Source: Microplitis mediator (lineage: Eukaryota > Arthropoda > Insecta > Hymenoptera > Braconidae). Taken from it: 64,000 nt of DNA. Location of the stretch: the NCBI RefSeq assembly GCF_029852145.1, contig NC_079978.1, positions 18,023,774 to 18,087,773 of the forward strand, read 5' to 3'. Below, piece by piece: positions 12,835 to 24,770 of this stretch. The notes under the pieces are model-generated. The model made no database searches. It was not told the DNA's origin and saw only the letters and a list, made by a program, of their open reading frames with translations. Position 1 is the first letter of the stretch, and every line of letters begins with the position of its first letter. Position numbers and translations under genes: made by a program.

Positions 12835-13020
12835 TATATGCCAAGTCCGTATAAATATAACGATTTAGAATAATAATATTAATTAACTCTAGTTAACATA
12901 CAGGATCGTAATAATTATTATAAATATGGTAAATGTTACAATCTAGATGATTTATACAATCATCTAGATAATATTCACTACTATCGGATTGGTGGTAAAA
13001 AATTTTACCATAACTAGAAA
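12835..13020. repeat. Dispersed GTTAACATACAGGAT repeat, copy 1
   Basis: The block 'AGTTAACATACAGGAT ... GGTAAATGTTACAA ... GATGATTTATACAATCATCT ... GGTAAAAAA(T/C)TTTACCATAAC' recurs at 29620-29775 at about 85-90% identity by eye. It contains the palindromes AGATGATT...AATCATCT and GGTAAA...TTTACC. A looser relative with GATGGTAA words is at 45426-45570. No TIR boundary could be fixed. Confidence 0.55.
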
Positions 13021-13030
13021 GAAGTTTCTA

Positions 13031-13182
13031 TCCCTTATTAAAAGAAACGATTTGAAACGATTAGAAAAATTAAAATTTTAAAACTTTTTAATGCCTTTGA
13101 ATACGTTGAATACTTCTGAATCACCCTTCTTATGAGAGTTTAACATCGCAAATCGTTTCGAATCGTTTCTTTTGATCAGGGA
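13031..13182. mobile_element. Short MITE with AAACGATT word
   Basis: TCCCTTATTAAAAGAAACGA at the left is inverted at the right as TCGTTTCTTTTGATCAGGGA. The word GAAACGATT occurs twice at each end. The whole is 152 bp and lies in the intron between the first two visible Ig exons. Non-coding hairpin. Confidence 0.6.
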
Positions 13183-13328
13183 TTATTTAATTTCCTGAGT
13201 GTACTTGATTTAAAAATTCAAAGTTCTTGAAACAATAATACGACATTTTTAGTTGAAGACAATATAAATTTTCTATCAGTGTAAGTATAGATAAATTATA
13301 GTAATAATTTTATTATTTTATCAACCAG

Positions 13329-13685
13329 TTGCGCCAACTTGCAAGCGTGTAGTAAACTTTGACATTGTGTCATCAAAGTCCTTTGGAAAGTCAACCCCAT
13401 TTTCATTTAACGTGCCTGAACAACTACATGGCGCTTTAAAGCACGAGATGATCAGTCTGGTCTGTGAGGTCGACGCTAACCCAACTTTAGTCACCTTTCG
13501 TTGGACTTTCAATAGCAGTAGTGAGATACGAGATATTTCACCAAGTAAATTTACCACCGACAGCACTATCAGTCGACTTAACTACACTCCTGTTACTGAC
13601 ATGGATTACGGGACTATCGGCTGCTGGGCCAGTAATAATATAGGAGAATCTAAAGAACCCTGTTTTTATCAAGTCATTGCTGCAG
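13329..13685 (+). CDS. Sidestep-like exon: complete Ig domain
   Basis: The acceptor AACCAG lies before 13329 and the donor GTTTGT after 13685. Both borders are phase 1, and splicing to the previous exon gives ...L-D-V-M-F-A-P-T-C-K. The Ig cysteine pair is visible: S-L-V-C-E-V-D-A-N-P (B strand) and Y-G-T-I-G-C-W-A-S-N-N-I-G (F strand), with F-R-W between as the core tryptophan. The ending E-P-C-F-Y-Q-V-I-A-A closely matches what I know of the last Ig domain in Sidestep proteins. The FNSSS and STISRLNYT segments hold potential N-glycosylation sites. At 357 bp it is a whole domain on one exon. Confidence 0.88.
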
Positions 13686-14050
13686 GTTTGTTACTAAATT
13701 ATATTTAGTTAAATAATAATTTTAAACAATTCACTCAAGTACATCCACACCAAAAAAAAGAAGAATTAACTCATAATTCCAATAATTCCGGGTGTACGTG
13801 TGTGAGTATGTGTTGGTGTGTTCCTGGGTATATATGTAGTTGTGTGCTGATTTAGTATTCACAACACGAGCTGAATCAGCTCGAATTACTTGTCCAATAT
13901 CAAACAGCTCAAAGAGACACGGTCAACCGCATGTACAAGCATATAAAATAAATGAATAAAATAAAATATAAAATTACCTTCATTCACGGGAGAGACCTTA
14001 AAATTAAACTTTAACGAGTTTTTTTTTAATTAATAAAAGAAAATAATAAT
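13686..14050. other. Intron sequence, nothing recognised
   Basis: Following the donor after the second visible Ig exon, this is mixed-composition intron with a GTGTGTGAGTATGTGTTGG-like stretch near 13795-13840 and no open frame or inverted terminus I can support. Confidence 0.4.
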
Positions 14051-15210
14051 AATAATAATGTCCGATAAAAAAATTATATATAGAAAATGGCCTAACTTAA
14101 TTATATAAAATTATATGTGTAAGTATGAATAACTATTTTTTACATATAATTATATGTAAATGATATAAAATTGTATGGAATTGCATATAATTATAAGTAA
14201 TTGTATATAATTACATACAATTATATATAACCTTGTCAATTTACAGAAATAAGCTATAAAATAGATGCATTCTAAAAGCCCGGGAAAAAAAATTATATAT
14301 AATTATATAAAATTATATATAGATCACTATATAAATCAAATTATATATAATTTTTCTCTGAGCTTCCATAATGGGAGATTGTTAAACACATATTATTTTC
14401 TATTTTATATTTTTAACTCTGACATTGTTTTAATTTATATTCTATATAAATATATATGTAATCATACAAAGTTTTATATAACTGTATAAAATTATACATA
14501 ATTTTATGTAAGCGTAAAACCATGCCACAGACAATGCATAAAATTTTGTATAATTACATAAAACTTTGTACGATTATATATATTTATATAGAATTTTAAG
14601 TTGACAATCATATATAATTAGATAAAATTTTACCCGGAATGGTAATAATAATACACAGGTTCAAAAATGACATGTTATTATATGCAATTCATATCGCGTG
14701 CCAAATGCCAAAAGGGCGTATTACAGCATTTAGATAGGGTTCCATGCCAAAAGGGCGTATAAAAAATTTTTTTTTTGCCATTCTTTTTAGAATCACTCGA
14801 AACGTAAAGATCTGCAGAAAGAAAATTTTTGACGTACTAACGCCAAAAGGGCGTATATGAAGATATACGCCCTTTTGGCTTGGAAATTTTTTTTTATTTT
14901 GAGGCTTAGAACATGTTTACAAAACGATTGGCACCAAAAAAAAAAATTATACGCCCTTTTGGTTCTTCAAAGCCAAAAGGGCGTATAACTTTTATACGCC
15001 CTTTTAGCATTTGGCACGCGATATCTAATTATATATAATAATATAAAATTATATATAATCATACATAGGAAATGGCCCAATGTAATTATAATAATAATAA
15101 TAATAATAATACCCGGGTACAAAAATGACATATAATTATATGTAATTCATTTCTAATTATATATAGTCATATATAGAAAATGGCTCGAAATAATTATATA
15201 AAATTATACA
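14051..15210. repeat. AATTATATATAA word region with CCCGGG-type ends
   Basis: From about 14080 to 15210 the word (T)ATATAATTATAT dominates, in both orientations, broken by CCCGGGAAAAAAAATTATA at 14278 and an ACCCGGGTACAAAAATGACA motif at 15112 that repeats imperfectly at 14660 (ACAGGTTCAAAAATGACA). It looks like one or more CCCGGG elements with an AT-only word, but the boundaries are lost because the right side runs into the assembly gap. It hosts the nested element at 14691-15024. Confidence 0.5.
14691..15024. mobile_element. Nested MITE with GCCAAAAGGGCGTAT word
   Basis: The ends ATATCGCGTGCCAAATGC and GCATTTGGCACGCGATAT are perfect inverted repeats of 18 bp. Inside, GCCAAAAGGGCGTAT and ATACGCCCTTTTGGC alternate at least seven times. 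The flanks are AT-word DNA that reads as one repeat type on both sides, so this is a later insertion. 334 bp, non-coding. Confidence 0.8.
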
Positions 15211-15310
15211 NNNNNNNNNNNNNNNNNNNNNNNNNNNNNNNNNNNNNNNNNNNNNNNNNNNNNNNNNNNNNNNNNNNNNNNNNNNNNNNNNNNNNNNNNN
15301 NNNNNNNNNN
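15211..15310. other. Assembly gap (100 Ns)
   Basis: Exactly 100 Ns, the usual placeholder for a gap of unknown length. It falls in AT-word repeat sequence, a plausible cause of the assembly break. Confidence 1.
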
Positions 15311-16544
15311 AATAGTAATAAATAAAAAAACTCTAATTGAACGTTTCCATTATAGAAGCAGACCACAAAGTGAGCACTTTTTTTGTCGAATTAAAAAATA
15401 ACGTCCTTAAAAAAAAAAGTGGTTGCAATGCACTTGTATTTGGACAATAATTATTAGATGTTTTCATTTATGTGTGCATGTATGTGTGGTTGGGTGGGTG
15501 TATGTTGGGGATGAAACGGCTGACGGTTTTAATTTTGACACAACACCACTTGGTTTAACTGGAATACGCGAAGTGTCAGTATTTTCGCGGATGACTACCG
15601 CTGGTATTCATGTGATATCGTCCAGCGTATAATTGGACTCATAATTTATTCACACCATCAACTCCATGTTATTTCTTATATGTAATTATAAAGGGGTACA
15701 AGTGAAGTATTCTTTTTATTTTTCATGTTACAATATTTAGTGTAACGTTGATATTGTCACATTTATTTTCTACTTTAATTACTCTATTATACTTTCATTT
15801 GTTTGCTGTTTGAAATATATTCTAGTATATAATTTTATCTGATTCTTTTTTGTTTTTTGTGACTAAATTAATTTTATTCAATAAAAAAGTAGAGACAGAG
15901 GTACAGAGATAGATCACGTGAAGATTCCATTAGTTGATAAATTATTTTCACGTCAAGTTTTATTATATTTCATTTAAAAATCTGTTTTCTCATCTTATTA
16001 ATTGTTTAGTTGATAGGCTATGAAAATAAAAAAATTTGGTAAAAAGATTTGTTGCCGGTAAATCTTGTTTTTAGACTTTATGCATTTAGAAATTTTATAC
16101 GAATGAAACTGAATGGTCATGTTGGGGCAAAATGAACTATGCGGGAAAAAAAATTAATCATTTTTATTTTTTCAAGTGATTGATATAAAATTCATACATA
16201 TTTTTTTCTGTGTATAAGAACTGTATGGAAAAGAAAAAAAACTTCTCTAGCACAATCAAATTCTTAATAAAAAAGTTAAATTTTTTTTTAAAAGTCGTTC
16301 ATTCTTGTCAGAGCGGTTTGCCTCCTACTTTACTTTAGTTGCTTCACTATGTTAATTCGAAGGGGTTAGAACTGAAGGGGCGCAAATGTAAAAAAAAACA
16401 AAAGGTGTCGTGGAACACCCAGTTGGAACAAAGTTCCTTTCACTATAAGACGTTTATTAAATAACAGGTACAATTAAACCAATTAACAATATTTGAGAGT
16501 AATTAAGTGAACAATGAAAAAAATAAATGGACGAATAGTTTAAG
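15311..16544. other. Intron sequence, no gene recognised
   Basis: A frame at 15423-15632 has no recognisable family. A GGGGCAAAATGAACTATGCGGG motif near 16124 resembles a terminus of GGGGCA-type repeats but has no partner nearby. The remainder is AT-rich intron of the Sidestep-like gene. Confidence 0.4.
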
Positions 16545-17128
16545 TGCATTCTCAGACAATACCCCCCCCACTTTTTAAAAATATTCGATGACCCTGAAAT
16601 GTCATAGGGAAGCATGCATGCACTAATACGATTGAACCGATACTCACACAGCCTTCCCGATGAAAAAAGAATATATACAATTATATATAGACTATATATA
16701 ATTATATATAGACTATATATAATTATATACAGGCTATATATAAATTGGATAGAAAAATGGCCCTACCCAATTGTATACAATTTGTATAAAAATTGTATAC
16801 AATCCTATATAATTATGTACAGTTTTATATATTGCAATCATATAGAATTATATGGAATTGTATACAATTTGTCTAAAATTGTATATAATTATATAGACTT
16901 GTATACATTTTGTATAGAATTGTATACAATTTTTATACAGTTGTATACAATTGGGTCGGGCCATTTTTTGTATATAATTTTATACAATTGTATAAAATCT
17001 TTTTTCATCGGGTTACTAAGAACTGTGATTGGTTTTATTCCCACACAGCTCATACCGAGACTCCTCGAGACTCCAAACCGGGAAAGGGATAATATTTTTT
17101 GAAAGTAGGGGGTACTGTCTGAGAATGC
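16545..17128. mobile_element. GCATTCTCAGACA-ended element containing a nested element
   Basis: The left end GCATTCTCAGACAATACCCC and the right end GGGGTACTGTCTGAGAATGC are inverted; the similarity continues into ACTTTTTAAAAATATT and AATATTTTTTGAAAGT. The interior is almost wholly taken by the nested element at 16656-17012. Frames through this region are not genes. Confidence 0.75.
16656..17012. mobile_element. CCCGATGAAAAAAGA-ended element with TATATAATTATA word
   Basis: CCCGATGAAAAAAGA at the left and TCTTTTTTCATCGGG at the right are perfect inverted repeats. The interior consists of TATATAGACTATATA, TTGTATACAATT and related palindromic AT words. Nested inside the 16545-17128 element. Non-coding. 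Confidence 0.75.
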
Positions 17129-17456
17129 CCTTAAACCATTCCTGCATTTATTTTTTCTATTTAACGAGTCAAAACTAAATACACTTGATTCAGGTTCGCT
17201 TCGCCTTATCTTCTTATGAAGTTACCGATTCGCTAACGATTTTCCGATGAGATTACGGCTTTTCCAACTTAAATTAAATTTTTTTAATATTTAGAGCTTC
17301 TTTTATCTTAGTTTGAACTTATTCGTCTTCACTTCAAGCACAACAATCATTTGCCTTACTTTAGACTTGCACAACTGAATCAAAAGCAAGCAGTATTTTT
17401 TAGTGTATGATGTGTTTTTTCGCGTTTTACATTAGTTTTGACTTTTCGCCTTATAA

Positions 17457-18568
17457 TAGGGGTGTGCGAATCTTGTTCGAATTGAATCGAATAGTTCGAA
17501 AGATTCGAATAGTTCGGATGATTCAAATAGTTCGAAATTTTTCCATATCTTCGGTAAATAATATTATTGCATATGAGAAATTTAGTATTTATGGCTTTAT
17601 TCAATTGAAAAACTATTATATTATTATATTTGTAGGGGAGGGTGGGGCAGAGCGGCCCCCCTGAAATTTTGACCAAAAAAAATTTTTTTTTTTTTTCGAC
17701 TAATTACTATAAATCCGATATGTTTGCGCATTTTTACCCCTACGCATGACATTTGGGGCAAAATGGACAAGCCCAAAATTTTGAAAAAGTGATTTTTTCA
17801 TATTTTTATCATCAAATTAAAAAAAAATTAGTATAATTCCACATTTCTAGCCCTACGCATAACACCTGGGGCAAAATGGACCAGCCGAAACTTCCGAAAA
17901 AATTATTTTTTCATATTTTTCGGCCGTTTCTTTATGTAAGAGGCAAATTTGGTCACTAAAAATTTATAAAAATTAAATTTTTTTTTTTAGTTGATAAATT
18001 TTTGAAATAAAGTAAAATTATAAAATTGATTTTTTTTTTAATTAAATAACAATTAGTAATTAAGGTAATCGAGAGTGAACGATTTTTTACGCTTTAAAAA
18101 ATTTTTTTCGAGTAATATAAAACCAAAAATAGTTGTCAAGTGGAAGAAATACATTCTTAATGATGAAAACAATTTAAAAAAAAAAAAAAAACGCAAAAAA
18201 AAAATTTTTTTATCACTTTTTGAAGGAGGGCCGCTCTGCCCGACGAAAAAAAATTTTTTTTTCAGAATTTTGGCAAAATGTCCATAAATTTGTTCGAAAT
18301 AGGATAAAAGTAAAGTGTTCTTATGGTTGAAAGCCACAAAAAATAATAATTGGCTTAGGGGGGCCGCTCTGCCCCACCCTCCCCTACTTGAAAATAGTCC
18401 ACATGATCATAAATTCAATGAACGTGAGATTTAAAAAAGTTCGAATGTTTTGAACTATTCGAATCCTTCGAACTATTCGAATCTTTTGAACTATTCGAAT
18501 CTTTCGAACATTTCGAATCTTTCGAACATTTCGAATAATTTGAAGGTTCGAGTATTCGCACACCTCTA
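17457..18568. mobile_element. hAT-like non-autonomous element with TTCGAA word
   Basis: The termini TAGGGGTGTGCGAAT and ATTCGCACACCTCTA are inverted, of the style known from hAT elements. An exact 8-bp duplication, CCTTATAA, lies outside both ends (17449-17456 and 18569-18576), the target size of hAT transposases. ATTCGAA(C/T)(T/A)ATTCGAA words fill both arms. The centre is occupied by the nested 17632-18387 element. No transposase is present. Confidence 0.85.
17632..18387. mobile_element. GTAGGGGAGGGTGGGGC-ended element nested in the hAT-like element
   Basis: The left end GTAGGGGAGGGTGGGGCAGA and right end CTGCCCCACCCTCCCCTAC are inverted over about 29 bp, followed by CGGCCCCCC/GGGGGGCCG. 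A second inverted GGGCCGCTCTGCCC block lies at 18229-18241. Inside, 'GGGGCAAAATGGACCAGCC'-like modules recur. It splits the hAT-like element's arms. Related to 455-1320. Non-coding. Confidence 0.75.
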
Positions 18569-18908
18569 CCTTATAATTTAAGTCGAATGAGTCTAAAACA
18601 AGTAAATTTTGACTTGCTTTAGACTTTTTCGTCTTCATTCATGACTAAGTAAGCCAGTTAAGTCTAAACCAAGAGGAAAACTCAATGTATTTCATAACAC
18701 CGTAAAAAAGTCATATTCGTCTCGTGAAAAGTGGCTCTGAATTTCGATTTGGTAAACCAATTCTAAATCAAGTTTTATTTATGACTCGTGTTTTTATTTA
18801 GTTACTCTCAACGCTATTGATTCATTTAATTGTACCCGTTATCTAATACAGATAGAAACTAATGTATATGTCTAGATCATTTATTAATAACACATTAAAC
18901 TCTCGTAG

Positions 18909-19193
18909 AATCTTCTTTGGACGCAGGGAAACCGTATCCACTGCAAAATTGCACCGCACATAACAACAGCAACACAAAAATCCGAATATCATGTATTGAA
19001 GGATTTGATGGAGGACTTCCGCAGAAATTCGTTGCCGTAATGGACGATCGTAGATGGGAATCTATGAGTCCTAACTGGGTGTTGGAAATTTATAAGCCAA
19101 CTACTGTTGCATTGTATGCCGTTAATATCAAAGGATCCAGTGATCCCGTTATTCTGGACGACATTGGCCTAAAAGGGGTCGCCAAATTCACTG
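18909..19193 (+). CDS. Sidestep-like exon: fibronectin-III-like domain
   Basis: The acceptor CTCGTAG precedes 18909 and the donor GTAATT follows 19193; phase 1 at both ends. The sequence A-G-K-P-Y-P-L-Q-N-C-T and later C-I-E-G-F-D-G-G-L-P-Q-K-F is the conserved start of the membrane-proximal FN3-like domain in Sidestep proteins. V-A-L-Y-A-V-N-I-K-G-S-S-D-P-V-I-L is the G-strand-like end. NCT and NNSNT offer N-glycosylation sites. Length (95 codons) fits one FN3 domain. The frame stays open past the donor into the intron, but the phase and the homologous domain end favour the donor used here. Confidence 0.88.
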
Positions 19194-19246
19194 GTAATTA
19201 TCAATTGACTTCCAATTCTAATAATAGTACAATTTTATTTAGATAA

Positions 19247-21016
19247 CCCGCATGCAAAAAATGTATATTTTTATTTTATATACGAAAATATATAATTATA
19301 TAAAACGGCAAAAATTTATGTATGTTTGAATATAATGTTCATATAACTTGAAAGTATATTTTTTCTTATAATATAAACTAGAAAAGAAAATATATATTTT
19401 ATTATAGAACATTGTATATTTTCAAAATATAATTTGCCGGTTATAAATTCCAATATAACGAAATATATCCGAGACATATATTTTAAAGTATAATAACTGT
19501 TATAAAAAAAAAATAGTTTTTCATCATACTTTTCCAATATATCGCATTATATATTGGATAATATACTTAAAAAAGTTTGGAAAATCCAAAAGTGCACGAC
19601 TCATAATGCTTATTTGATCGTAAACATTAAAATATTCCGAAAGTGTAATGTCGCAGACAAAATAAAAAAAATAAAAATAAATAAAATTTGAAGTACAAAT
19701 GTTATTTATTTATATAAAAATGATAAAAAAAATAATTTTATTTAAAATAAAAAAAAAAAATAATAAATTTCAAACGTAAAAAATTCCGAAATTTTTCGCC
19801 GTACGATCTGTGAAAAATTTTACTTTTTTTTTTCTATTTTTATTTTTCACTTGTTTATTTATTATTTTTATTTATTTATTTATTCGTCTAATCTCAATTT
19901 TTTATATTTTTATTTTCGAAATACCCGCGCCAAATGAATCGGTTAAAAGTATGGCGCAGGCACACTGGGTGATAGTATGAGAAAAAAAGTACCACGCATG
20001 CGCACTTGTTAAGACGAATGTCCACACATATTTTTTAGGCTAAAATTAAAGAAAATTCGATTTAATTTTTTATTAATTACAATTGCATAACACAAAGTTA
20101 GATAGCCATTTTCGAAAGCAAATTCTTCTAGGGCAAAACGAGTCATTTAAAAAAAAAATGGAGTTAAATTATGGATTCTTTTTCGAGATATTGTGTTTTC
20201 AAGCTACAAAATTTTTTTACTGCTTGACGGGAGAATATTTTAGTTTATCTTAATGATTTTCTCGTTTCAATTGCACTGAATTTGTTTTTGAAAATCGCAG
20301 AAATAATCTTTATTACATTGTCTGTAAATTGGTGCATTATGTGAGATGTTTCTGTTCACTAATAAGACGATAATAACAGAAATAGTTGTAGAAAGGAGGC
20401 GAATAAAAATTTTCGATCGTAAAGCACTCCCTAATGCTTCGCATTATGAGTCGTGCAAAATGTATAATATAAATATTTTTTTAATCGGCAAAATGAACAC
20501 TCAATTTATCAGTTTAACTCAGGAAAGAAAATAAAGGTACAGATTAATGAAGAAAGAACAGATATCTCAGTACATATTAAGTAGATCTGACCATAGACGT
20601 TTATATGTTAGTGTGCGTTTCAATCAGTTTTATGTCATCCTACAACTCTGACTACAAAAAACTGAATTAAACTTTTTTAGGTTTAAAACATGATATAGGC
20701 TTGGAATAAACCTTTTAGATTTAAAATTTTATAAGTCGATAATATATATTAGCTTATATATGAAAATTATAAAATTACTTATGTGTTTATAATATAATTT
20801 TCAATATACAGAATTTATATAACTTGAATATATGCCAACATATATTATTATATATCATACTTGTATATTTTGAAAATATATAATTATATAATTAAAACGG
20901 CAAAAAAATAGTTATTTTGATATATATATGACTTCTTATATAAATAATTATATTGTAATATATAATGTGTTATATTATTCAGTATAATTTTAGGATATGA
21001 ATTTTAATCATACGGG
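19247..21016. mobile_element. CCCGCATG-ended element, ACGGCAAAAA/ATATATAATT word, copy 1
   Basis: The left end CCCGCATGCAAAAAATGTAT is matched, with changes, by an inverted ATTTTAATCATACGGG at the right. 'ATATATAATTATATAA..AACGGCAAAAA' occurs at both sides (19286 and 20876). The same words and better-kept ends are seen at 31778-32703. A further element is nested at 19594-20456. Lies in the FN3-to-transmembrane intron. Confidence 0.55.
19594..20456. mobile_element. Nested element with GCACGACTCATAATGC ends
   Basis: GCACGACTCATAATGC (19594) and GCATTATGAGTCGTGC (ending 20456) are perfect 16-bp inverted repeats. The 860 bp between is AT-rich, with T-rich tracts near 19740-19920, and lacks coding capacity. 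The flanks are the AT words of the surrounding element. Confidence 0.65.
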
Positions 21017-22389
21017 AAATTTCTTTTTCAACTTCCCGCTATGAAATTTTTTTTAGTCTTTAAAATGAATATTATTTTAAGCATACCCTGATATCGCCAA
21101 TTATTTTTAATTTGAATAGTCAATATCCGTTAATATCGTTTTAACTATGCCGTGCTATTTAAATAGTCAATACTACTTTTAAAGGGTTAATGTCTTTCTA
21201 ACAATACCTTCTAGTATGTAAATGATCTCTTTAAATGGTTTCATGGCATATAATAAAATAAATGTATAGTTATACAAGCTAATGTATTTATTTTGGAGCC
21301 AAGTTGGCGTTGAAACTATAAAACATTTTAACACGAAACTTGCGTCGTTAGATACAGTATTGCCCAGAGCTGTTATTTTTATCTTTATTTTGTTTATGTC
21401 CAATATATTTTATTTATTTGGTTTTGCTATGCATTCAATTTGTTTTTGCGCGAGTCATGTATTATTTATTGCTTTTTATTTTTTTTTTCAAAGAAATAAA
21501 TTCAACTTATATCAGATATATTATTTATAAATGCAGTAGTGAGTCGTTGATTTTTTCGTTTCTCTTGATTGTAATTATTATTTATAAATGCAATGAACTT
21601 TATTATTTTTTCTGATAAAATCAAGTGTTGAGATTTTTCGAATAACATCAAGGGAATTATGAATTTATGAAATTCACGATTAATTGTGAAATTTTTATCA
21701 TATCCAGACAATATCGGGCAGTAAAAAATATTATTTTATACACCGCGAATGCGAAGCAGTGCTCTAGTGCTCTACTGTCGCTAAATTTTATAACTGCACT
21801 GAGAAACAAATTTTCTCTTGACTACTAAATTTTAGTTATGGCAACAAAATAATTTGATTGCCCATCGCCAATCATATATTTGGTTGTTTTAACTAAATAT
21901 TTTATAATCCACCAACAAAACAAATTATTAGAAACTATAAAATATTTAGTAAAGATTATTACGCGTTAAGTAGTAAGCGTAAAATCAAATTGATTACCTG
22001 TAGAGCTTATAAAGTAATCATAATGAAATATATGAGTGATCCTTAGAGAATGAGTTATTAATAATAATTAAATATTATTTTAAAATGACAGGATATTTAT
22101 TCAACAATTAAATAAATGCATATTCAGATAAATAATTTATTTCTTTGACACGTCCTTTTTTTTGTACCATGACAAAAATTGTTCAGGGAAACATTAATAT
22201 TAAACATTAATGTCATAGTTTAAAACAGGATACCCCTATATTACTATCAAAAAAAAGTTATCGTCACTGCTAATTTACAGCAGATAACCTGTCCCGTAAA
22301 TGCTTCAAATTGGGAATATAATAATTCTGAAATAAGTTTCCTACCAGGGACACTACAAGTGGTGATATAGGCCTATACTTTCTGGAAAA
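21017..22389. other. Intron sequence, weak repeats only
   Basis: A set of short overlapping frames at 21179-21711 gave no recognisable protein. Around 21796-21960, 'TTTAGTTATGGCAACAAAATAATTTG' and inverse-like 'CAAATTATT...CTAAATATTT' words hint at another decayed CACTGAG element, without a supportable right end. Confidence 0.35.
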
Positions 22390-23160
22390 AGTTCCCATAA
22401 GTATGGGAACAATTTTCATCATCATGGTAACAGTTCCCATATCGCAGGTAAAAGAATTATGGTAACGATTACTATAATATTATAGTAATAATAACTATAA
22501 TATATATGGGTGCCGTTCCTACACAGTAAAAAATATTTTGCGGATATCACTATGCCAGTATGGGCATCGACGCCATACTGTATGGTATCGAAGATTTTTA
22601 TAGGTTATAAAATTGTATGCATAGATGATTCAACCATTGCGGGAATAGTAACATTGGCAATAGTTGGCGCGGACGCCGCAATGTCAGTTTGGCCGTCAGG
22701 CCCATACTGCATTGCCGTATCCACATTGTTTTTGGCCAATAAACCTAGTCTAACGACATCTGTGTAGTTTTGGTGGTAATACGATAGTATACATTGATTG
22801 ACACGCTAGAAATTATGGCGGCAATAACTAGTAGCATTGTGCCCTCGGCATTGTAGTATGGGTCTCAGGGCCATGCTGTTTTGCCATGCCTGCTATGCAT
22901 ACGTGTGAGCAATACAATAGCTCCAGTACTATACAGTATAGTAAATAACGCCATACTTCTGGGACTCGTTACAATACTGTCTTGGAATATGTCACATACT
23001 ATTTTAGTATTTGTCTTGAGACCATACCAGCATGGTGTTGAACGCCATGCATTTCTTACCGTGTATAATCAACATTTCAAAAAAACCGGTTACCATGCAT
23101 TTTGGGAACCATTCCCATAATATATTGTAATTGTTACCATAAATTTCTCTCCGTGTATAG
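22390..23160. mobile_element. GTTCCCATA-word element disrupted by a CCATACTG-word insertion
   Basis: GTTCCCATAAGTATGGGAAC, GGTAACAGTTCCCATA and GGTAACGATTACTATAATATTATAG lie left of 22521, and GGTTACCATGCATTTTGGGAACCATTCCCATAA lies right of 23064. The shared vocabulary on both sides of the 22522-23063 insertion shows one element was split. The exact outer ends are uncertain; a CTCTCCGTGTA-like end is near 23150. Confidence 0.5.
22522..23063. mobile_element. CACGG/CACAG-ended MITE, CCATACTG word family, copy 2
   Basis: Same length (542 bp) and layout as 1502-2043, at roughly 93-95% identity by eye. The left end here reads CACAGTAAAAAATATTTTG and the right end ATTTCTTACCGTG, flanked by TA. The stretches 'GCGGATATCACTATGCCAGT' and 'TGGTGGTAATACGATAGTAT' are identical in both copies. 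Non-coding. Confidence 0.8.
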
Positions 23161-23884
23161 ATAAATACGGATTGCGGGTATTGTACTGTCAAAAAATATT
23201 TTGTGTTCATTAATCAGATAGAACTTTTGTAGCTTACTCAAAATATTACACGAGCATTTGAGGTTTGCACGTTTGAATTTTCCAAATACGTCTGTTCAAA
23301 ATCATATTTATCACTTTTACAATTGCTTAAGGGAAGTAATTTTTTCTAACACTTCTTTACATCTGTGGTATTGGTAGGACGTAGCTGATTATAAAGGCAT
23401 TGGTAAACTTATTATTTGTTCGTCAAATTTATTGAAACAATATAAGTAGTATTAATGTTACTATATGTAGCCAATGAAATTTTCTTGATTAATATATGCA
23501 TCGATTAACGTGCCTAACACACAACAAAAAGTGAGTGACGTTCATTTTAACTAGAATGAATTTACGAGGAATGACGGCCAGTAATAGTACCAACGCGTTT
23601 AGACGCAATGTTCTACCATCGGCTTCCAACGTTAATGGTATTATAGCTATATCCAAGGAATTCTCGTCGTATCGCTACGAGTACGATAGACCACGATAAA
23701 ACCACGAGTCACTCGATAAAATGGATATTCATGTATAGAGTTCATGTGGTTGGTCATAATACGTTTTAATGGAAACTCTAATAGTAAGAATTATAATATA
23801 AATAAAAAGAAAAGTTGTACTCATTTAAACACTGTTCTAATGTGGTTTTGACTCAAAATTATGTCAAAATAACAACTACTACAG

Positions 23885-24770
23885 CAACGAAAAAAATCTG
23901 AAAAATGATTTACCCTATAGGCCAGCTCCGAAATTTTCCACTGTTTTTAAGTTCAGAGAGCTCGAAATACCCGAGTCAAAAAACAAATTCGGATTTAAGT
24001 CTCAAAGTTCTCAATGAGGTTCTTATAGATTAAGTTAGAATTTTAAAATTGACAACAGTATAGAAAGTTATCCTAGTTTAGTCCTCAAAGTAGTAGTTAC
24101 GACCAATTTTACCACTTTGAGGACCAAACTAAAATAACATAATCTGGATTAGAGCCTCAAAATACTCAAAACATACCGGAATAATTTTATCTGCATTTGA
24201 ACCTCAAAAGTCTCATTCGACGTATTCTCTCCCCTCCCTTTTCTATCTAAAATTTTTCAAAGTCCGAAATACAACTATTCATTCGTTGAGGATTTTGAGG
24301 TCTTAGTTATAATTTAAAATCGATAAATTATTCGCATTTAGACCTCATAGTTCTCATTGAGGATTTTGAGTACTAAAGAAGAGTTACTTTCTGGGCGACA
24401 AATAAAATATCAAAGGAACTGAGGCTTTTGAGGACTAAACTAGAATTTGTTTTTTTAACTCCGGTAGTTATTATTTGAAAATTTTTTAGTTTTTTGACCT
24501 CAAAAAACGCTTGGACCAAAAGCAAAAATTCATTTCGCATTAATAAATTAACTCTTGTCCGACAATAAGAAGGACTTTTGGAAACTTAGCTTTGATTAAA
24601 TTTTGCAGCAAATTAATCAAACGGTTAATAGAAGCTTCCTAGGACCCAAAACGTTAACATCTGATGATATCCCGGTTTTTGTAATTCGGACCTAAACCAA
24701 TAACTTTCCTTTTTCTAAAAGTTTTCAACTTTCATAGTGAGAAGTTAAAAATATATAAGTACCCATAAAT
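23885..24770. repeat. Dispersed repeat with GACCTCAAA modules, copy 1
   Basis: The ends ('AAAAAATCTGAAAAATGATTTACCCTATAGG' and 'ACCAATAACTTTCCTTTTTCTAAAAGTTTTCAACTTTCA') recur at 33236-33640 with the same order, the interior there being shorter. Between, 'TTTGAGGACTAAACTAGAAT' and 'GACCTCAAA(A)' modules repeat several times. Non-coding, superfamily unknown. Confidence 0.5.
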
